Assembly: GCF_000746525.1 (NCBI RefSeq)
Contig: NZ_CP009048.1
Span: 3,217,501-3,281,500 of the forward strand
Direction: 5' to 3'
Source: Pseudomonas alkylphenolica
GTDB lineage: Bacteria; Pseudomonadota; Gammaproteobacteria; Pseudomonadales; Pseudomonadaceae
Length of the DNA stretch: 64,000 nucleotides
Shown here: piece after piece, positions 44,054 to 53,919 of the stretch
Numbering within the stretch: position 1 is the stretch's first letter
Layout: the number at the start of each line of letters is the position of its first letter
The notes under the pieces: generated by a model
What the model was told of the DNA's origin: nothing
The model's database searches: none
What the model saw: only the letters and a program-made list of their open reading frames with translations
Program-made: the position numbers and the translations under genes

Positions 44054-45085
44054 ATGAAATTAAAAGAGGTAATCGCAACCGTGAATGCAAACGACACTAC
44101 ATTGGTCGATGGCTTCAATAGAAAGATTGATTACCTGAGGATGTCGGTGACCGATCGTTGCGATTTCCGTTGCGTCTACTGCATGGCTGAAGACATGCAG
44201 TTCCTGCCGCGCCAACGCATTCTGACCCTTGAAGAGCTGTATCAAGTGGCCGAGCGTTTCGTCGCCATGGGCACCCGCAAGATCCGCCTGACCGGCGGTG
44301 AGCCACTGGTGCGCAGCGGCATTGTCGAGCTGTGCACACGCGTCGCGGCGCTGCCGGGGTTGCGCGAGCTGTGCATGACCAGCAATGGCTCACAACTCGG
44401 ACGCCTGGCCAAACCCTTGTTCGATGCCGGGCTGTCGCGCCTGAACATCAGCCTCGACAGCCTCGACCCGCAGCGCTTCAAAGCGCTTACCCGCACCGGC
44501 GATCTGCATCAGGTGATCGCTGGTATCGACGCCGCACACACAGCCGGCTTTCGCCGCACCAAACTCAATTGCGTGGTGCTCAAGGGCCGCAACGACGGCG
44601 AAATCAATGACCTGGTGCGCTTTGCCATCGACCGCGAGCTGGACATTTCCTTCATCGAAGAAATGCCTCTGGGGGTCATCAGTGAGCACCAGCGCAGCGA
44701 GTCCTACTGCTCGAGCGATGAAGTCCGCGCGCGCATCGCGGAACAATTCACCTTGATCGAATCGGCTGAATCCACCCAGGGCCCTTCACGTTACTGGCGC
44801 CTGGCCGAAGCGCCGCAGATTCGCATCGGTTTCATTTCGCCCCACAGCCATAACTTCTGCGGCAGCTGCAACCGCGTGCGCCTGACCGTCGAAGGCCGTT
44901 TGTTGCTGTGTCTGGGCAACGAGCACGCCAGCGACCTGAAGCAGGTGCTGCGCGCGCACCCCGGCGACAGCGCCCGGCTGGACAAGGCCATTCGCGACGC
45001 CATGACCCTCAAGCCCTACCGTCACCACTTCGACATCAACGGCGACGTGCAGATCCTGCGCTTCATGAACATGACCGGCGGCTAA
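44054..45085 (+). CDS. moaA: GTP 3',8-cyclase MoaA
   Basis: 343-residue radical-SAM enzyme catalysing the first step of molybdopterin synthesis. The CxxxCxxC SAM cluster is in [12 protein letters not shown], and the second [4Fe-4S] in [19 protein letters not shown]. The C-terminal GG (MTGG) required for GTP cyclisation is present. ATG 44054 lacks a ribosome site, whereas GTG 44081 has AGAGGT upstream, so the protein may start nine residues later. Divergent from the molybdoenzyme gene it would serve. Confidence 0.95.
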   Translation: MKLKEVIATVNANDTTLVDGFNRKIDYLRMSVTDRCDFRCVYCMAEDMQFLPRQRILTLEELYQVAERFVAMGTRKIRLTGGEPLVRSGIVELCTRVAALPGLRELCMTSNGSQLGRLAKPLFDAGLSRLNISLDSLDPQRFKALTRTGDLHQVIAGIDAAHTAGFRRTKLNCVVLKGRNDGEINDLVRFAIDRELDISFIEEMPLGVISEHQRSESYCSSDEVRARIAEQFTLIESAESTQGPSRYWRLAEAPQIRIGFISPHSHNFCGSCNRVRLTVEGRLLLCLGNEHASDLKQVLRAHPGDSARLDKAIRDAMTLKPYRHHFDINGDVQILRFMNMTGG

Positions 45086-45095
45086 CGGAACCCTG

Positions 45096-45995
45096 ATGAT
45101 CGTTCACCCCAAACCCAACCTGCTCAACGTCCTGATCTCCCTCAAAGGTTCGATAGCCAAGCGCATCGCCCGGCGCACTGTCATGGTCACCGCACTGGCT
45201 TCGCTGATCGTCCTGATCGAGAACCTGCACCCGGCGCTGTTTTCCCGGGTCAACGCCACGCCCTTCACGTTGCTCGGCATCTCGCTGTCGATTTTCATGA
45301 GCTTTCGCAACAACGCCTGCTACGAGCGCTGGTGGGAAGGCCGCAAAGCCTGGGGTCAGGTGATCATCGAAATACGCTCGTTCATTCGCGAAAGCTGCAT
45401 CATCACCGATCGGCAACTGCGCGAAAGCCTGCTGCTGAATCTGTGCGGTTATGCCCATGCGCTGAACGCCAGGTTACGAGGCGAAGACGAACAGCACGTC
45501 GCGCGCAAATGGGTGCCTGGTGTATCCGCCCTGCCCGCTCACAACATCAGCGATGCAATCCTGCAAGAGACAGGCAGGATCTGTTCGCGTCTGGCCGAAG
45601 AAAACACCATCAGTGAATGGCGCTACATGGCACTTGAGCAGCGCTTGCATGGGCTGTCCGAAGCCCAGGCCGTTTGTGAGCGGATCAAAAGCACACCCTT
45701 GCCCTTCCCCTACACCTTGCTGCTGCACCGCACGATCTACATCTTCTGCGTGCTGCTGCCGTTCGCCATGGCCCAGCCGCTGGGTTGGCTGGCGCCGATC
45801 TTCACGGCGATTGTCAGCTACACCTTCTTCGGCCTGGACGCCATCAGCGATGAACTGGAAGACCCGTTCGGGCACGATGAAAACGACCTGCCTACCGATG
45901 CCATGGTGCGTACGATCGAACGGGAAATTCTCTCAGCAGCAGGTCACACCGACCTGCCCGCGCCCCTGCAGCCAGTGGACTTCGTCCTCAGTTGA
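45096..45995 (+). CDS. Bestrophin-family (UPF0187/YneE) anion channel-like protein
   Basis: 299-residue inner-membrane protein. Bestrophin features include ISLSIFMSFRNNACYERWWEGRKAWGQ near residue 65 and FFGLDAISDELEDPFGHDENDLP near 250. It begins ten bases after moaA and is probably cotranscribed. Role in this cluster unclear; anion movement is a guess from the family. Confidence 0.88.
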   Translation: MIVHPKPNLLNVLISLKGSIAKRIARRTVMVTALASLIVLIENLHPALFSRVNATPFTLLGISLSIFMSFRNNACYERWWEGRKAWGQVIIEIRSFIRESCIITDRQLRESLLLNLCGYAHALNARLRGEDEQHVARKWVPGVSALPAHNISDAILQETGRICSRLAEENTISEWRYMALEQRLHGLSEAQAVCERIKSTPLPFPYTLLLHRTIYIFCVLLPFAMAQPLGWLAPIFTAIVSYTFFGLDAISDELEDPFGHDENDLPTDAMVRTIEREILSAAGHTDLPAPLQPVDFVLS

Positions 45996-46004
45996 GGGCA
46001 TAGG

Positions 46005-46091
46005 GTGGGAGCGGGCTTGCTGTGGGAGCGGGCTTGCCCCGCGATTGCGGTCTGTCAGCCAAATCGTATCGCGGGGCAAGCCCGCTCCCAC
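46005..46091. repeat. REP cluster with a partial extra unit
   Basis: A partial unit followed by an inverted REP pair, between the convergent bestrophin and moaB genes. Its structure matches that at 10564-10650. Confidence 0.9.
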
Positions 46092-46110
46092 TGGCATCCC
46101 CCACCCTTGT

Positions 46111-46656
46111 TCATTGCTCTTGACGCGACCCACACAGATTGCCGGGCTTGAGGTGGGCAACAAAGTTGCAGGGACGGTGACGGGCATCGAGCTGCTCGGC
46201 CAGGATGCCTTCCCACGCCGTGCGGCAGGCACCGGTCGAGCCCGGCAGGCAGCACACCAGCGTGCCATTGGCCAGCCCGGCCAAAGCGCGGGTCTGCACC
46301 GTGGAGGTACCGATATCGAGGATCGACAAGGCACGGAACAACTCGCCAAATCCGTCGATATGCTTGTCGAGCAAACAGGCCACCGCCTCGGGGGTGCTGT
46401 CGCGGGCGGTAAAACCGGTGCCACCGGTCACCAGCACCACCTGCACCTGGTCGTCGGCGATCCAGGTCGCCACCTGCGCACGGATTTTGTAGACATCGTC
46501 CTTGACCAGCTCACGGGCCACCAGGCGATGGCCCATTTCCACGGCGCGAGTCGCCAGCAATTCGCCGGAGGTGTCGGTCGCAAAAGTGCGGGTATCACTG
46601 ACGGTCAGTACGGCGATGTTGACCGGTACAAAAACCGCATCCATTTTCACACTCAT
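46111..46656 (-). CDS. moaB: Molybdenum cofactor biosynthesis protein MoaB
   Basis: 181 residues of the MogA/MoaB fold (LTVSDTRTFATDTSGELLA, VVLVTGGTGFTARDSTPEAV). It adenylylates molybdopterin before Mo insertion. GAGG precedes the ATG. Divergent from the LysR gene across a promoter region resembling that of moaA. Confidence 0.93.
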   Translation of the reverse strand: MSVKMDAVFVPVNIAVLTVSDTRTFATDTSGELLATRAVEMGHRLVARELVKDDVYKIRAQVATWIADDQVQVVLVTGGTGFTARDSTPEAVACLLDKHIDGFGELFRALSILDIGTSTVQTRALAGLANGTLVCCLPGSTGACRTAWEGILAEQLDARHRPCNFVAHLKPGNLCGSRQEQ

Positions 46657-46714
46657 GTAATAGCCTCAGGGTCGAAGAGTAATCTTCGGGGAAACTAGTG
46701 ACTAAAACAAAAGC

Positions 46715-46756
46715 CGTCCAATCGATAGTTCACAACAGCCTATCGACACCCTCTAT
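46715..46756. promoter_or_regulatory. Shared regulatory block 1, moaB/lysR intergenic
   Basis: CGTCCAATCGATAG, 11 bases, CTATCG and ACACCCTCTAT. The perfect dyad CGATAG-N11-CTATCG is a typical LysR binding site, 59 bases from moaB. Confidence 0.7.
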
Positions 46757-46791
46757 TGGCGAAACACCACAACCACCCGCTTGATCGACCG

Positions 46792-46810
46792 CACTTATCA
46801 GCCGGTCACT
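46792..46810. promoter_or_regulatory. Shared regulatory block 2, moaB/lysR intergenic
   Basis: CACTTATCA-N4-GTCACT, identical outside the four-base centre to 43934-43952. It lies 87 bases before the LysR start. Confidence 0.6.
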
Positions 46811-46896
46811 CATACTCATTGGACGCACTTTTGCCCTGCGCGTAGGGTTGCGTAACCACACTATGCTCAACCCCATACCACTTGCCAGGCCGCGCC

Positions 46897-47784
46897 ATGG
46901 ACATCAAACAACTCAAGTTTCTCATCGCCCTGGATCAGACCAGACACTTCGGCCAGGCCGCTGCGCTGTGCCACGTCACCCAGCCGACGCTGTCCATGCG
47001 CCTGCGCAACCTGGAGGACGAGCTGGACCTGGTGCTGGTAACCCGCGGCCAACGTTTTGAAGGTTTCACCGAAGCCGGCGAGCGCATTCTGGCCTGGGCC
47101 CGGACCCTGCTGGCGGCCTACGACGGCCTGCAGGCCGAAGCTGCCAGCTGCCGCGGGCAGATCGTCGGCAACCTGCGCCTGGGCATGGTGCCGTTGTCGA
47201 GCATCAACCCGATGAGCTTCCTCACGCCCCTGGCCCAGCGCTACCCAGAGCTGCATTTCCAGCTCTCGTCACTGAGCTCGGAACAGGTCATCGATGGTTT
47301 GAGCCGCAACCAGCTCGACCTCGGTATCTGCTATCTGGACCAGATCAACACCAGCTTCTTCGAGGTCATCGAACTGGGCGCTACCAGCATGGGCCTGCTG
47401 TACGACACGCGCCACTACCACTTTGACCAGCCCGAACTGCCGTGGGAGGCAGTCAGCGATATACCCCTGGGGATGCTGTCCAAGGGCATGCACTACCGCC
47501 AGTCAGTCGACCTGAGTTTCAGAAGCCGGGGCCTGCACCCGCAACCGGTGCTGGAGAGCGACTCCACCTACCAGTTGATCCAGGCGATCTGCGCCGGCAT
47601 CTGCTGCGCGATCATGCCGCTGCACAGCGGCCTGGATGAACTGAGCGAGCACATTCGTATCGTGCCGATTGCCAGCGCCAGCGTGCATGCTCCGATCGGC
47701 CTGCTGCTGCGCCGTAGCGAACCGCGCTCGGCCCTCGCGGAGAAGTGCTTTGCCGAAGTCAAAGCACTGCTCGACAGCCACTGA
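46897..47784 (+). CDS. LysR-family regulator of the molybdoenzyme cluster
   Basis: 295 residues. The N-terminal winged helix is unmistakable (MDIKQLKFLIALDQTRHFGQAAALCHVTQPTLSMRLRNLE, roughly 1-60), followed by a periplasmic-binding-like effector domain. It is divergent from moaB. Because shared dyads occur in its own promoter and in the ydeP-type/moaA region, it is the best candidate to bind them. The ligand may be formate or a molybdenum signal (inference). Confidence 0.88.
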   Translation: MDIKQLKFLIALDQTRHFGQAAALCHVTQPTLSMRLRNLEDELDLVLVTRGQRFEGFTEAGERILAWARTLLAAYDGLQAEAASCRGQIVGNLRLGMVPLSSINPMSFLTPLAQRYPELHFQLSSLSSEQVIDGLSRNQLDLGICYLDQINTSFFEVIELGATSMGLLYDTRHYHFDQPELPWEAVSDIPLGMLSKGMHYRQSVDLSFRSRGLHPQPVLESDSTYQLIQAICAGICCAIMPLHSGLDELSEHIRIVPIASASVHAPIGLLLRRSEPRSALAEKCFAEVKALLDSH

Positions 47785-47801
47785 CAACGCGCATGTAGCG
47801 A

Positions 47802-48749
47802 TTAGCCGGTGCGCTCGGCAAGCGCTTCGAGCACATCGGCTGAAGGCACGAAAAACAGGCCACCGGTGACCGCCGTACTGAAGTCGAGCAAGCGGTCGTA
47901 GTTACCTGCAGGTTTACCGACAAACATGTTTTCGAGCATCTGCTCGATCGGCTCGGGAGAACGCGCATAGCCAATGAAGTAGGTGCCGAACTCCCCGGCA
48001 CCAGGGCGGCCGAACGGCATGTTGTCGCGCAGGATCTTCACTTCCTCGCCGTCCTCCTCAAGGACCGTCAACGCGCTGTGCGAGCTACTGGGTTTGACCG
48101 ATTCGTCGAGTTCGATATCAGACAGTTTGGTACGGCCGATCACGCCTTCCTGAGCCTCGACAGTCAGCGCGTTCCACGCCTGCATGTTGTGCAGGTACTT
48201 CTGCACCAACACATAACTGCCTGCGCTGAAGGCCGGGTCTTCAGCGCCAATCAGGGTGAAGTGCTCTGCCTTGCGCCCGACCGGGTTTTCCGTGCCGTCG
48301 ACAAACCCGATGATGCTGCGCATGTCGAAATAACGAAAACCCTGAACTTCATCGACCACGGTCACCGCACCGCCCAGCGCCGCCATCAATTGCGTGGCCA
48401 GCTCGAAGCACAGGTCCATGTGTTCGGCGCGGATGTGCAACAGCAGGTCACCCGGCGTTGCCAGGGCACGGCGCTGCTCTGGACCGAACTCGCGAAAGGG
48501 GTGCAAGGCCGCCGGACGCGGATCACCGAACAAGCGGTCCCAGGCGCTGTCAGCAAAGCCGCAGACGCACGAGAGGTTGCCGCCCGGCACGCGCTTGCCC
48601 ACCGAACGGGTCAGCCCGGCGACATCGGCACACCATCCGCGTACACATTCGGCAGCTTCAGGCCCGGGCTTGAGCGTGGCGACAATGAAGATCGCGCTGC
48701 GAGTGATCGGGCTGCAGACCGCTTGAGGTTCAGGCGTTATTTCCGGCAT
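47802..48749 (-). CDS. Dye-decolourising (DyP-type) haem peroxidase
   Basis: 315 residues, no Tat signal, so cytoplasmic like YfeX. The DyP signature GFVDGTENP holds the distal Asp, and FGTYFIGYARSPEPIEQML is typical of the C-terminal region. No encapsulin gene is adjacent. It converges on the LysR gene, 17 bases apart. Physiological substrate unknown. Confidence 0.9.
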   Translation of the reverse strand: MPEITPEPQAVCSPITRSAIFIVATLKPGPEAAECVRGWCADVAGLTRSVGKRVPGGNLSCVCGFADSAWDRLFGDPRPAALHPFREFGPEQRRALATPGDLLLHIRAEHMDLCFELATQLMAALGGAVTVVDEVQGFRYFDMRSIIGFVDGTENPVGRKAEHFTLIGAEDPAFSAGSYVLVQKYLHNMQAWNALTVEAQEGVIGRTKLSDIELDESVKPSSSHSALTVLEEDGEEVKILRDNMPFGRPGAGEFGTYFIGYARSPEPIEQMLENMFVGKPAGNYDRLLDFSTAVTGGLFFVPSADVLEALAERTG

Positions 48750-48930
48750 GGGCTTAACCGCTGTTCAGGCTGAAAAGCTGCAGCGTAGCAGAGCAGCAAC
48801 ACGACGGCCGCCTCGCTCGCTACCACCGGCCCCATGCACACCAGCGACCGTTCGGCACCTCAATCAATAACGACATATTTTCATGCTGTAATTGATCTTG
48901 TAGGCCACTTAACCCGCCGAGGGTACTGCC

Positions 48931-49563
48931 ATGAAGATCAGACTGTCAGTTGTGCTGCTGCTTGCAGCTTTATGTACGCTTCCCACCTTGAGCCCTGCGG
49001 CTCAAACCCCTGCCCCGCAAGCCGAATCCGCCGCCCTGACCACGCGCCTGGCCCTGCGCGACTTGTGGGTCGAGCATATTTTCTGGATTCGCGATTACGC
49101 CATCGCCAATCAGGCCGGCAATCGTCAACAGGCCGATGTCGCCAGCCAGCAGGTGGTCAGTAATGCCACTGCGATTGCCAACAGCATCGCTCCACTCTAC
49201 GGCCAGCCCGCCGCCGACCAGTTGCTGAAACTGCTCGCCGGGCACTGGGGCGCGGTCAAACAGTACAGTGATGCCAGTGTCAGCCAGTCGGCGTCGGGTA
49301 AACAGGCAGCGGTCAACGACTTGGGCAGCAATGCCAAGGCCCTGGCCAAATTCCTCGCTACGGCCAACCCCAACTTGCCGGAAGCTACGCTCAATACGAT
49401 GCTCGCCGCCCATGGCGGCCACCATATTGCGCAGATCGACGAACTCGGGAAAAAGGACTACAAGGCAGAAGCGGCTACCTGGCAACACATGCGCGAGCAT
49501 ATTCTCGGGTTGGCCGATGCCTTGACGGCGGCACTGGTCAAACAGTTCCCGGACAAGTTCTGA
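48931..49563 (+). CDS. Exported helical protein of unknown function
   Basis: 210 residues with signal peptide (LSVVLLLAALCTLPTLSPAAQ). The mature part is all-helical. A His cluster (AAHGGHHIAQIDEL, near 165) and TWQHMREHILGLADAL could bind metal in a four-helix bundle. It is 13 bases upstream of a COG2345-type regulator gene, forming a likely operon. Confidence 0.75.
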   Translation: MKIRLSVVLLLAALCTLPTLSPAAQTPAPQAESAALTTRLALRDLWVEHIFWIRDYAIANQAGNRQQADVASQQVVSNATAIANSIAPLYGQPAADQLLKLLAGHWGAVKQYSDASVSQSASGKQAAVNDLGSNAKALAKFLATANPNLPEATLNTMLAAHGGHHIAQIDELGKKDYKAEAATWQHMREHILGLADALTAALVKQFPDKF

Positions 49564-49576
49564 GCGAGGTCTGTCG

Positions 49577-50197
49577 ATGTTCGAAGGTCTGGGACGTACC
49601 CAACAGGATCTGCTTTCAGCCTTGCTGTATACGGCTGCCGGCATGAGCATCGAAGAACTGGCCAGCCAGCTGTCGGTCACCCGCACGGCGGTGCGTCAGC
49701 ACCTGGCGGCCCTGGAACGTGACGCTCTGGTGGTGCGCGGCGATCTGCGCGCCACTGGCCGCCGCCCCGAGCAGTTGTATCGCCTCAGCGCGCATGGCAG
49801 GGAGTTGTTCCCGCGCCACTATCACTTGCTGGCCAACCTGTTGATCGATGAAGTCGCCAGCCTGATCGGCCACGAAGCGCTGGTGCAGTTGATGCGCAGT
49901 CTGGGCGAGAAAATGGCCGCGGACCTGAGCGCTACCCGGCTCGATGAACAGCAGATCGCTGCGCACATGAAAGATGTCGGCTATGAATCCGAAGTATTTT
50001 TCCGCTCCGGGGGCGCGCCTGCACAAATCGTCGCCCACAACTGCGTATTTCATCAGCTGGCCGAAGCTCACCCTGAAGTCTGTGAGCTCGACCTGGCGCT
50101 GATCGGCAGCCTTGGCGGGGGTAAGGTGCAGCACCTGGAATGCATGCTGCGCGGTGGACAGGTGTGTCGCTTCGAGCTGACGCGCAAACCCTCATAG
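49577..50197 (+). CDS. COG2345-type HTH regulator, second copy
   Basis: 206 residues. The winged helix is at 15-70 (MSIEELASQLSVTRTAVRQHLAALERDALV). The C-terminal domain has Cys residues spaced as NCVFHQLAEAHPEVC...HLECMLRGGQVC, which may ligate an Fe-S cluster. The gene's last six bases overlap the convergent mop gene. Position between the DyP block and fdo suggests a link to Fe-S or molybdenum enzymes. Confidence 0.82.
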   Translation: MFEGLGRTQQDLLSALLYTAAGMSIEELASQLSVTRTAVRQHLAALERDALVVRGDLRATGRRPEQLYRLSAHGRELFPRHYHLLANLLIDEVASLIGHEALVQLMRSLGEKMAADLSATRLDEQQIAAHMKDVGYESEVFFRSGGAPAQIVAHNCVFHQLAEAHPEVCELDLALIGSLGGGKVQHLECMLRGGQVCRFELTRKPS

Positions 50198-50407
50198 CTT
50201 GGCGATCGACACCTCGGTGGATTTGACGAAGGCAATCACTTCACTGCCCACCCGCAACTCCAGCTCGTGCACCGAACGGGTGGTGATCACCGAGGTGACA
50301 ATACCTGCGGAGGTCTGCACATCGATTTCCGACACCACTGGCCCTTCGATGGTCTCCTTGACCGTGCCCTTGAACTGATTGCGTACGTTGATCGCCTTGA
50401 TGGTCAT
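50192..50407 (-). CDS. Molbindin (Mop/TOBE-domain) protein
   Basis: 71 residues comprising one Mop domain (INVRNQFKGTVKETIEGPVVSEIDVQT, SVITTRSVHELELRVGSEVIAFVKSTEV). Such proteins bind molybdate oligomerically and store or buffer it. Its location next to formate dehydrogenase genes fits molybdenum supply. ATG 50407 begins at the conserved MTIKAINV. Confidence 0.9.
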   Translation of the reverse strand: MTIKAINVRNQFKGTVKETIEGPVVSEIDVQTSAGIVTSVITTRSVHELELRVGSEVIAFVKSTEVSIAKL

Positions 50408-50858
50408 GCTCTGCTTCCTCGTTCCGGGATGCACTGCGGCGCAGTGCTTGAGGTGCAGAGTGCACGCTCAGGAGAAAAACAAAAAAGAATAATTAATCAT
50501 TTTGTTAGATCAATAGTGAATATAAAGAAAGCACGCTACCCACTCTCTCACCTCGCCTGCCTGCTACTTTCGTCTAATCCCCGACACTAGCGCCCGATGC
50601 CCGAGGCGCGTAGGACAAGGCTCTGCCAAGGTCAAACAGTTGACGATAGAGGCGCTCGATAGCGCCATCAACACCCTTGATTAGTCCTACATTCCATACG
50701 GGAATACACTACCGTTCATCCGCGTTATCCGAGCCCTGCGCCAGACAGGGCCTGCAACCAATCGTGATCTCACCAACGCCAACTGCGCTTGCGACGCCTT
50801 GTTGCCGGGCATGCCTATGCCCGCTGCTTTGTGCAGCCACCAGAATAAGGAGATAACC
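50408..50858 (+). promoter_or_regulatory. Upstream region of the formate dehydrogenase operon
   Basis: 451 bases without a gene, AT-rich near 50480-50530. At 50665-50681 it carries CCATCA followed by ACACCCTTGAT, matching the second half of shared block 1 (9 of 11 in the tail). A CGATAG lies at 50644-50649, four bases further upstream than in the other copies. An AAGGAG site at the end serves fdoG. Confidence 0.5.
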
Positions 50859-53800
50859 ATGGGACTTGGCAGACGTCAGTTCTTCAAGCTCTGTACCGCC
50901 GGGGTCGCCACCGCCACCTGCGCGACCCTGGGTTTTGCCCCCGGCATGGCCCAGGCCACCCAGTCGCGCCAGTACAAGCTGTTGCGCGCCAAGGAAACCC
51001 GCAACAACTGCACCTACTGTTCAGTGGGTTGCGGGATTCTCATGTACAGCCTGGGTGACGGCGCAAAGAACGCCAAGGCGCGCATCTTCCACATCGAAGG
51101 CGACCCGGATCACCCGGTCAGCCGCGGCTCGTTGTGCCCGAAAGGCGCAGGTCTGGTGGACTACGTGCACAGTGAGCAGCGCCTGCTGTTCCCCGAATAC
51201 CGCGCACCGGGTTCGGACAAGTGGCAGCGCATCAGCTGGGACCACGCCATCGAGCGCATCGCCCGCCTGATGAAGGACGACCGCGACGCCAACTTCATCG
51301 AGAAGAACGCCAAGGGCACCACGGTCAACCGCTGGCTGAGTACCGGCATGCTCTGCTCCTCGGCCGCCAGCAGCGAAACCGGCTCGCTGGACCAGCGCTT
51401 TACCCGCGCACTGGGCATTCTCGGCACCGACAGCCAGGCGCGCGTCTGCCACGCCCCGACCGTCTCGGCCCTGGCGCCGACCTTCGGCCGTGGCGCGATG
51501 ACCAACAACTGGGTCGACATCAAGAACGCCAACGTGGTGCTGATCATGGGCGGCAACCCGGCCGAGGCGCACCCGGTGGGCTTCAAATGGGTGATCGAGG
51601 CGAAGATTCGCAACGGCGCCAAGGTCATCGTCGTTGACCCGCGCTTCAACCGCAGTGCTGCAGTGGCCGACATCTACTCGCCGATCCGTGCCGGCTCCGA
51701 CGTGACCTTCCTGATGGGCGTGGTCAATTACCTAATCAGCAACGACAAGGTCCAGCACGAGTACGTGCGCCACTACACCAATGCCAGCCTGATCGTGCGC
51801 GAGGACTACCACTTCGACGACGGCCTGTTCAGCGGCTACGACGAGAACAAGCGCAGCTACGACCGCAGCTCCTGGACCTACGAGCTCGACGAAAAAGGCT
51901 ACGCCAAGCGCGACCTGAGCCTCAGCCACCCGCGCTGTGTGTGGAACCTGCTCAAGGCGCACGTCAGCCGCTATACGCCTGAAGTGGTCACCAACATCTG
52001 CGGTACGCCCAAGGATGATTTCCTGCAGATCTGCGCGATCCTCGCCAGCACCTGCGTGCCGGACCGCACCGCCACCTTCCTCTACGCCCTGGGCTGGACC
52101 CACCACACCAACGGCGCGCAGATGATCCGTGGCTCGGGCATGATCCAGCTGCTGCTGGGCAACATCGGCATGGCCGGTGGCGGGGTCAACGCCCTGCGTG
52201 GCCACTCCAACATCCAGGGCTACACCGACCTGGGCCTGCTGTCGCTGCGCCTGCCTGGCTACATGAACCTGCCGTCCGACCAGCAGACTACCCTGGCCAG
52301 CTACCTCAAGCAGACCACGCCGACGGCGCTGCTGGAAGATCAGGTCAACTACTACAAGCACACGCCGAAGTTTTTCATCAGCCTGATGAAAAGCCTCTGG
52401 GGTGACAAGGCCACTGCCGACAACGACTGGGGCTTCGACTGGCTGCCCAAGTGGGACGACAGCTACGACGTGCTCAACTACAGCAACCGCATGTACGAAG
52501 GCAAGGTCAACGGCTACATCGCCCAGGGTTTCAACCCGGTGGCGGCCTTCCCGGACAAGAACAAGGCCCAGGCGGCACTGGCCAAGCTCAAGTTCCTGGT
52601 CATCATCGACCCGCTGGCCACCGAGACCTCGAGTTTCTGGCAGAACCACGGCGAACAGCACGATGTCGACAGCGCCGCGATCCAGACCGAAGTGTTCCGC
52701 CTGCCCTCCTCCTGCTTTGCCGAAGAAGACGGCTCGATCGTCAACTCCGGACGCTGGTTGCAGTGGCACTGGGCCGGTGCCGCACCACCCGGCGAGGCCT
52801 GGCACGACGGCAAGATCCTCGGCCATCTGTTCATGAAAATCCGTGAACTGTACGAAAAAGAAGGCGGTGCCAACCCGGCGCCAATTCTCAACATGGCCTG
52901 GGACTACGCCGACCCGTACGACCCCAAACCCGAGGAAGTGGCCAAGGAATCCAACGGTCGCGCGCTAGCCGACCTGCACGACGAACAAGGCAAGCTGATC
53001 CTGCGCAAGGGCCAGTTGCTCGACGATTTCTCGCAACTGCGCGATGACGGCAGCACCCAGTGCTTCAACTGGATCTTCGCCGGCTCCTGGACCGAACAAG
53101 GCAACCAGATGGCCCGTCGCGACAACGCCGACAGTGGTCTGGGCTGCACCCCGGGCTGGGCCTGGGCCTGGCCGCAGAACCGGCGCATCCTCTACAACCG
53201 CGCTTCGGCCGACCCGCAGGGCAAGCCGTGGGACCCGAAACGCAAACTGATCGGCTGGGACGGTCAACGCTGGAGCGGCGTCGACGTGCCTGACTTCGCC
53301 GTTACCGCGGCACCGGGTGGCAAGGTCAATCCGTTCATCATGCTGCCTGAAGGCCTGGGACGGCTGTTCTCGGTCGGTGCCCTGAACGACGGCCCATTCC
53401 CTGAACACTACGAGCCGACCGAAAGCCCGCTGGCGCACAACCCGCTGCACCCGAAGGTGACCTACAGCCCGACGGCGCGCGTGTACGAAAGCGACCGCAA
53501 ACGCATGGGCAAACGTGAAGATTTCCCCTATGTGGCAACCACCTACTCGATCACCGAGCTGTTCCGTCACTGGACCAAGCACGCGCGGCTGAACGCCATC
53601 GTCCAGCCCGAGCAGTTCATTGAGATCGGCGAAAAGCTGGCCAACGACAAAGGCATCGTTCAGGGCGACACGGTCAAGGTCAGCACCCAACGCGGCTACA
53701 TCAAGGCCAAGGCGGTGGTGACCAAACGCATCCGGCGTCTGGCCATCGATGGCCAGGATGTCGACACCATCGGCATCCCCTGCCACTGGGGTTACGAAGG

Positions 53801-53909
53801 CGCGACCCGCAAGGGTTTCCTGGCCAACACCCTGACCCCGGGCGTCGGCGATTCGAACACCCAGACGCCCGAGTACAAGGCGTTTCTCGTGAACATTGAA
53901 AAGGTCTGA
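50859..53909 (+). CDS. fdoG: Formate dehydrogenase-N/O major subunit, Cys form
   Basis: 1016-residue catalytic subunit oxidising formate in the periplasm. The Tat signal starts RRQFFK (5-10), and the [4Fe-4S] motif [11 protein letters not shown]...SLCPKGA follows. The Mo ligand is Cys197 (RVCHAPTV, codon TGC at 51447-51449), where E. coli FdnG has selenocysteine 196; the flanking [19 protein letters not shown] is strongly conserved. ATG 50859 has AAGGAG. First gene of fdoGHI-fdhE. Electrons pass to FdoH, FdoI and the quinone pool. Confidence 0.95.
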   Translation: MGLGRRQFFKLCTAGVATATCATLGFAPGMAQATQSRQYKLLRAKETRNNCTYCSVGCGILMYSLGDGAKNAKARIFHIEGDPDHPVSRGSLCPKGAGLVDYVHSEQRLLFPEYRAPGSDKWQRISWDHAIERIARLMKDDRDANFIEKNAKGTTVNRWLSTGMLCSSAASSETGSLDQRFTRALGILGTDSQARVCHAPTVSALAPTFGRGAMTNNWVDIKNANVVLIMGGNPAEAHPVGFKWVIEAKIRNGAKVIVVDPRFNRSAAVADIYSPIRAGSDVTFLMGVVNYLISNDKVQHEYVRHYTNASLIVREDYHFDDGLFSGYDENKRSYDRSSWTYELDEKGYAKRDLSLSHPRCVWNLLKAHVSRYTPEVVTNICGTPKDDFLQICAILASTCVPDRTATFLYALGWTHHTNGAQMIRGSGMIQLLLGNIGMAGGGVNALRGHSNIQGYTDLGLLSLRLPGYMNLPSDQQTTLASYLKQTTPTALLEDQVNYYKHTPKFFISLMKSLWGDKATADNDWGFDWLPKWDDSYDVLNYSNRMYEGKVNGYIAQGFNPVAAFPDKNKAQAALAKLKFLVIIDPLATETSSFWQNHGEQHDVDSAAIQTEVFRLPSSCFAEEDGSIVNSGRWLQWHWAGAAPPGEAWHDGKILGHLFMKIRELYEKEGGANPAPILNMAWDYADPYDPKPEEVAKESNGRALADLHDEQGKLILRKGQLLDDFSQLRDDGSTQCFNWIFAGSWTEQGNQMARRDNADSGLGCTPGWAWAWPQNRRILYNRASADPQGKPWDPKRKLIGWDGQRWSGVDVPDFAVTAAPGGKVNPFIMLPEGLGRLFSVGALNDGPFPEHYEPTESPLAHNPLHPKVTYSPTARVYESDRKRMGKREDFPYVATTYSITELFRHWTKHARLNAIVQPEQFIEIGEKLANDKGIVQGDTVKVSTQRGYIKAKAVVTKRIRRLAIDGQDVDTIGIPCHWGYEGATRKGFLANTLTPGVGDSNTQTPEYKAFLVNIEKV

Positions 53910-53919
53910 GGGCGAAACC

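Noticed and set aside
50644..50681. Full copy of shared block 1 upstream of fdoG
   Set aside because: Only the right half matches; the CGATAG half-site is offset by four bases, so it is reported as partial.
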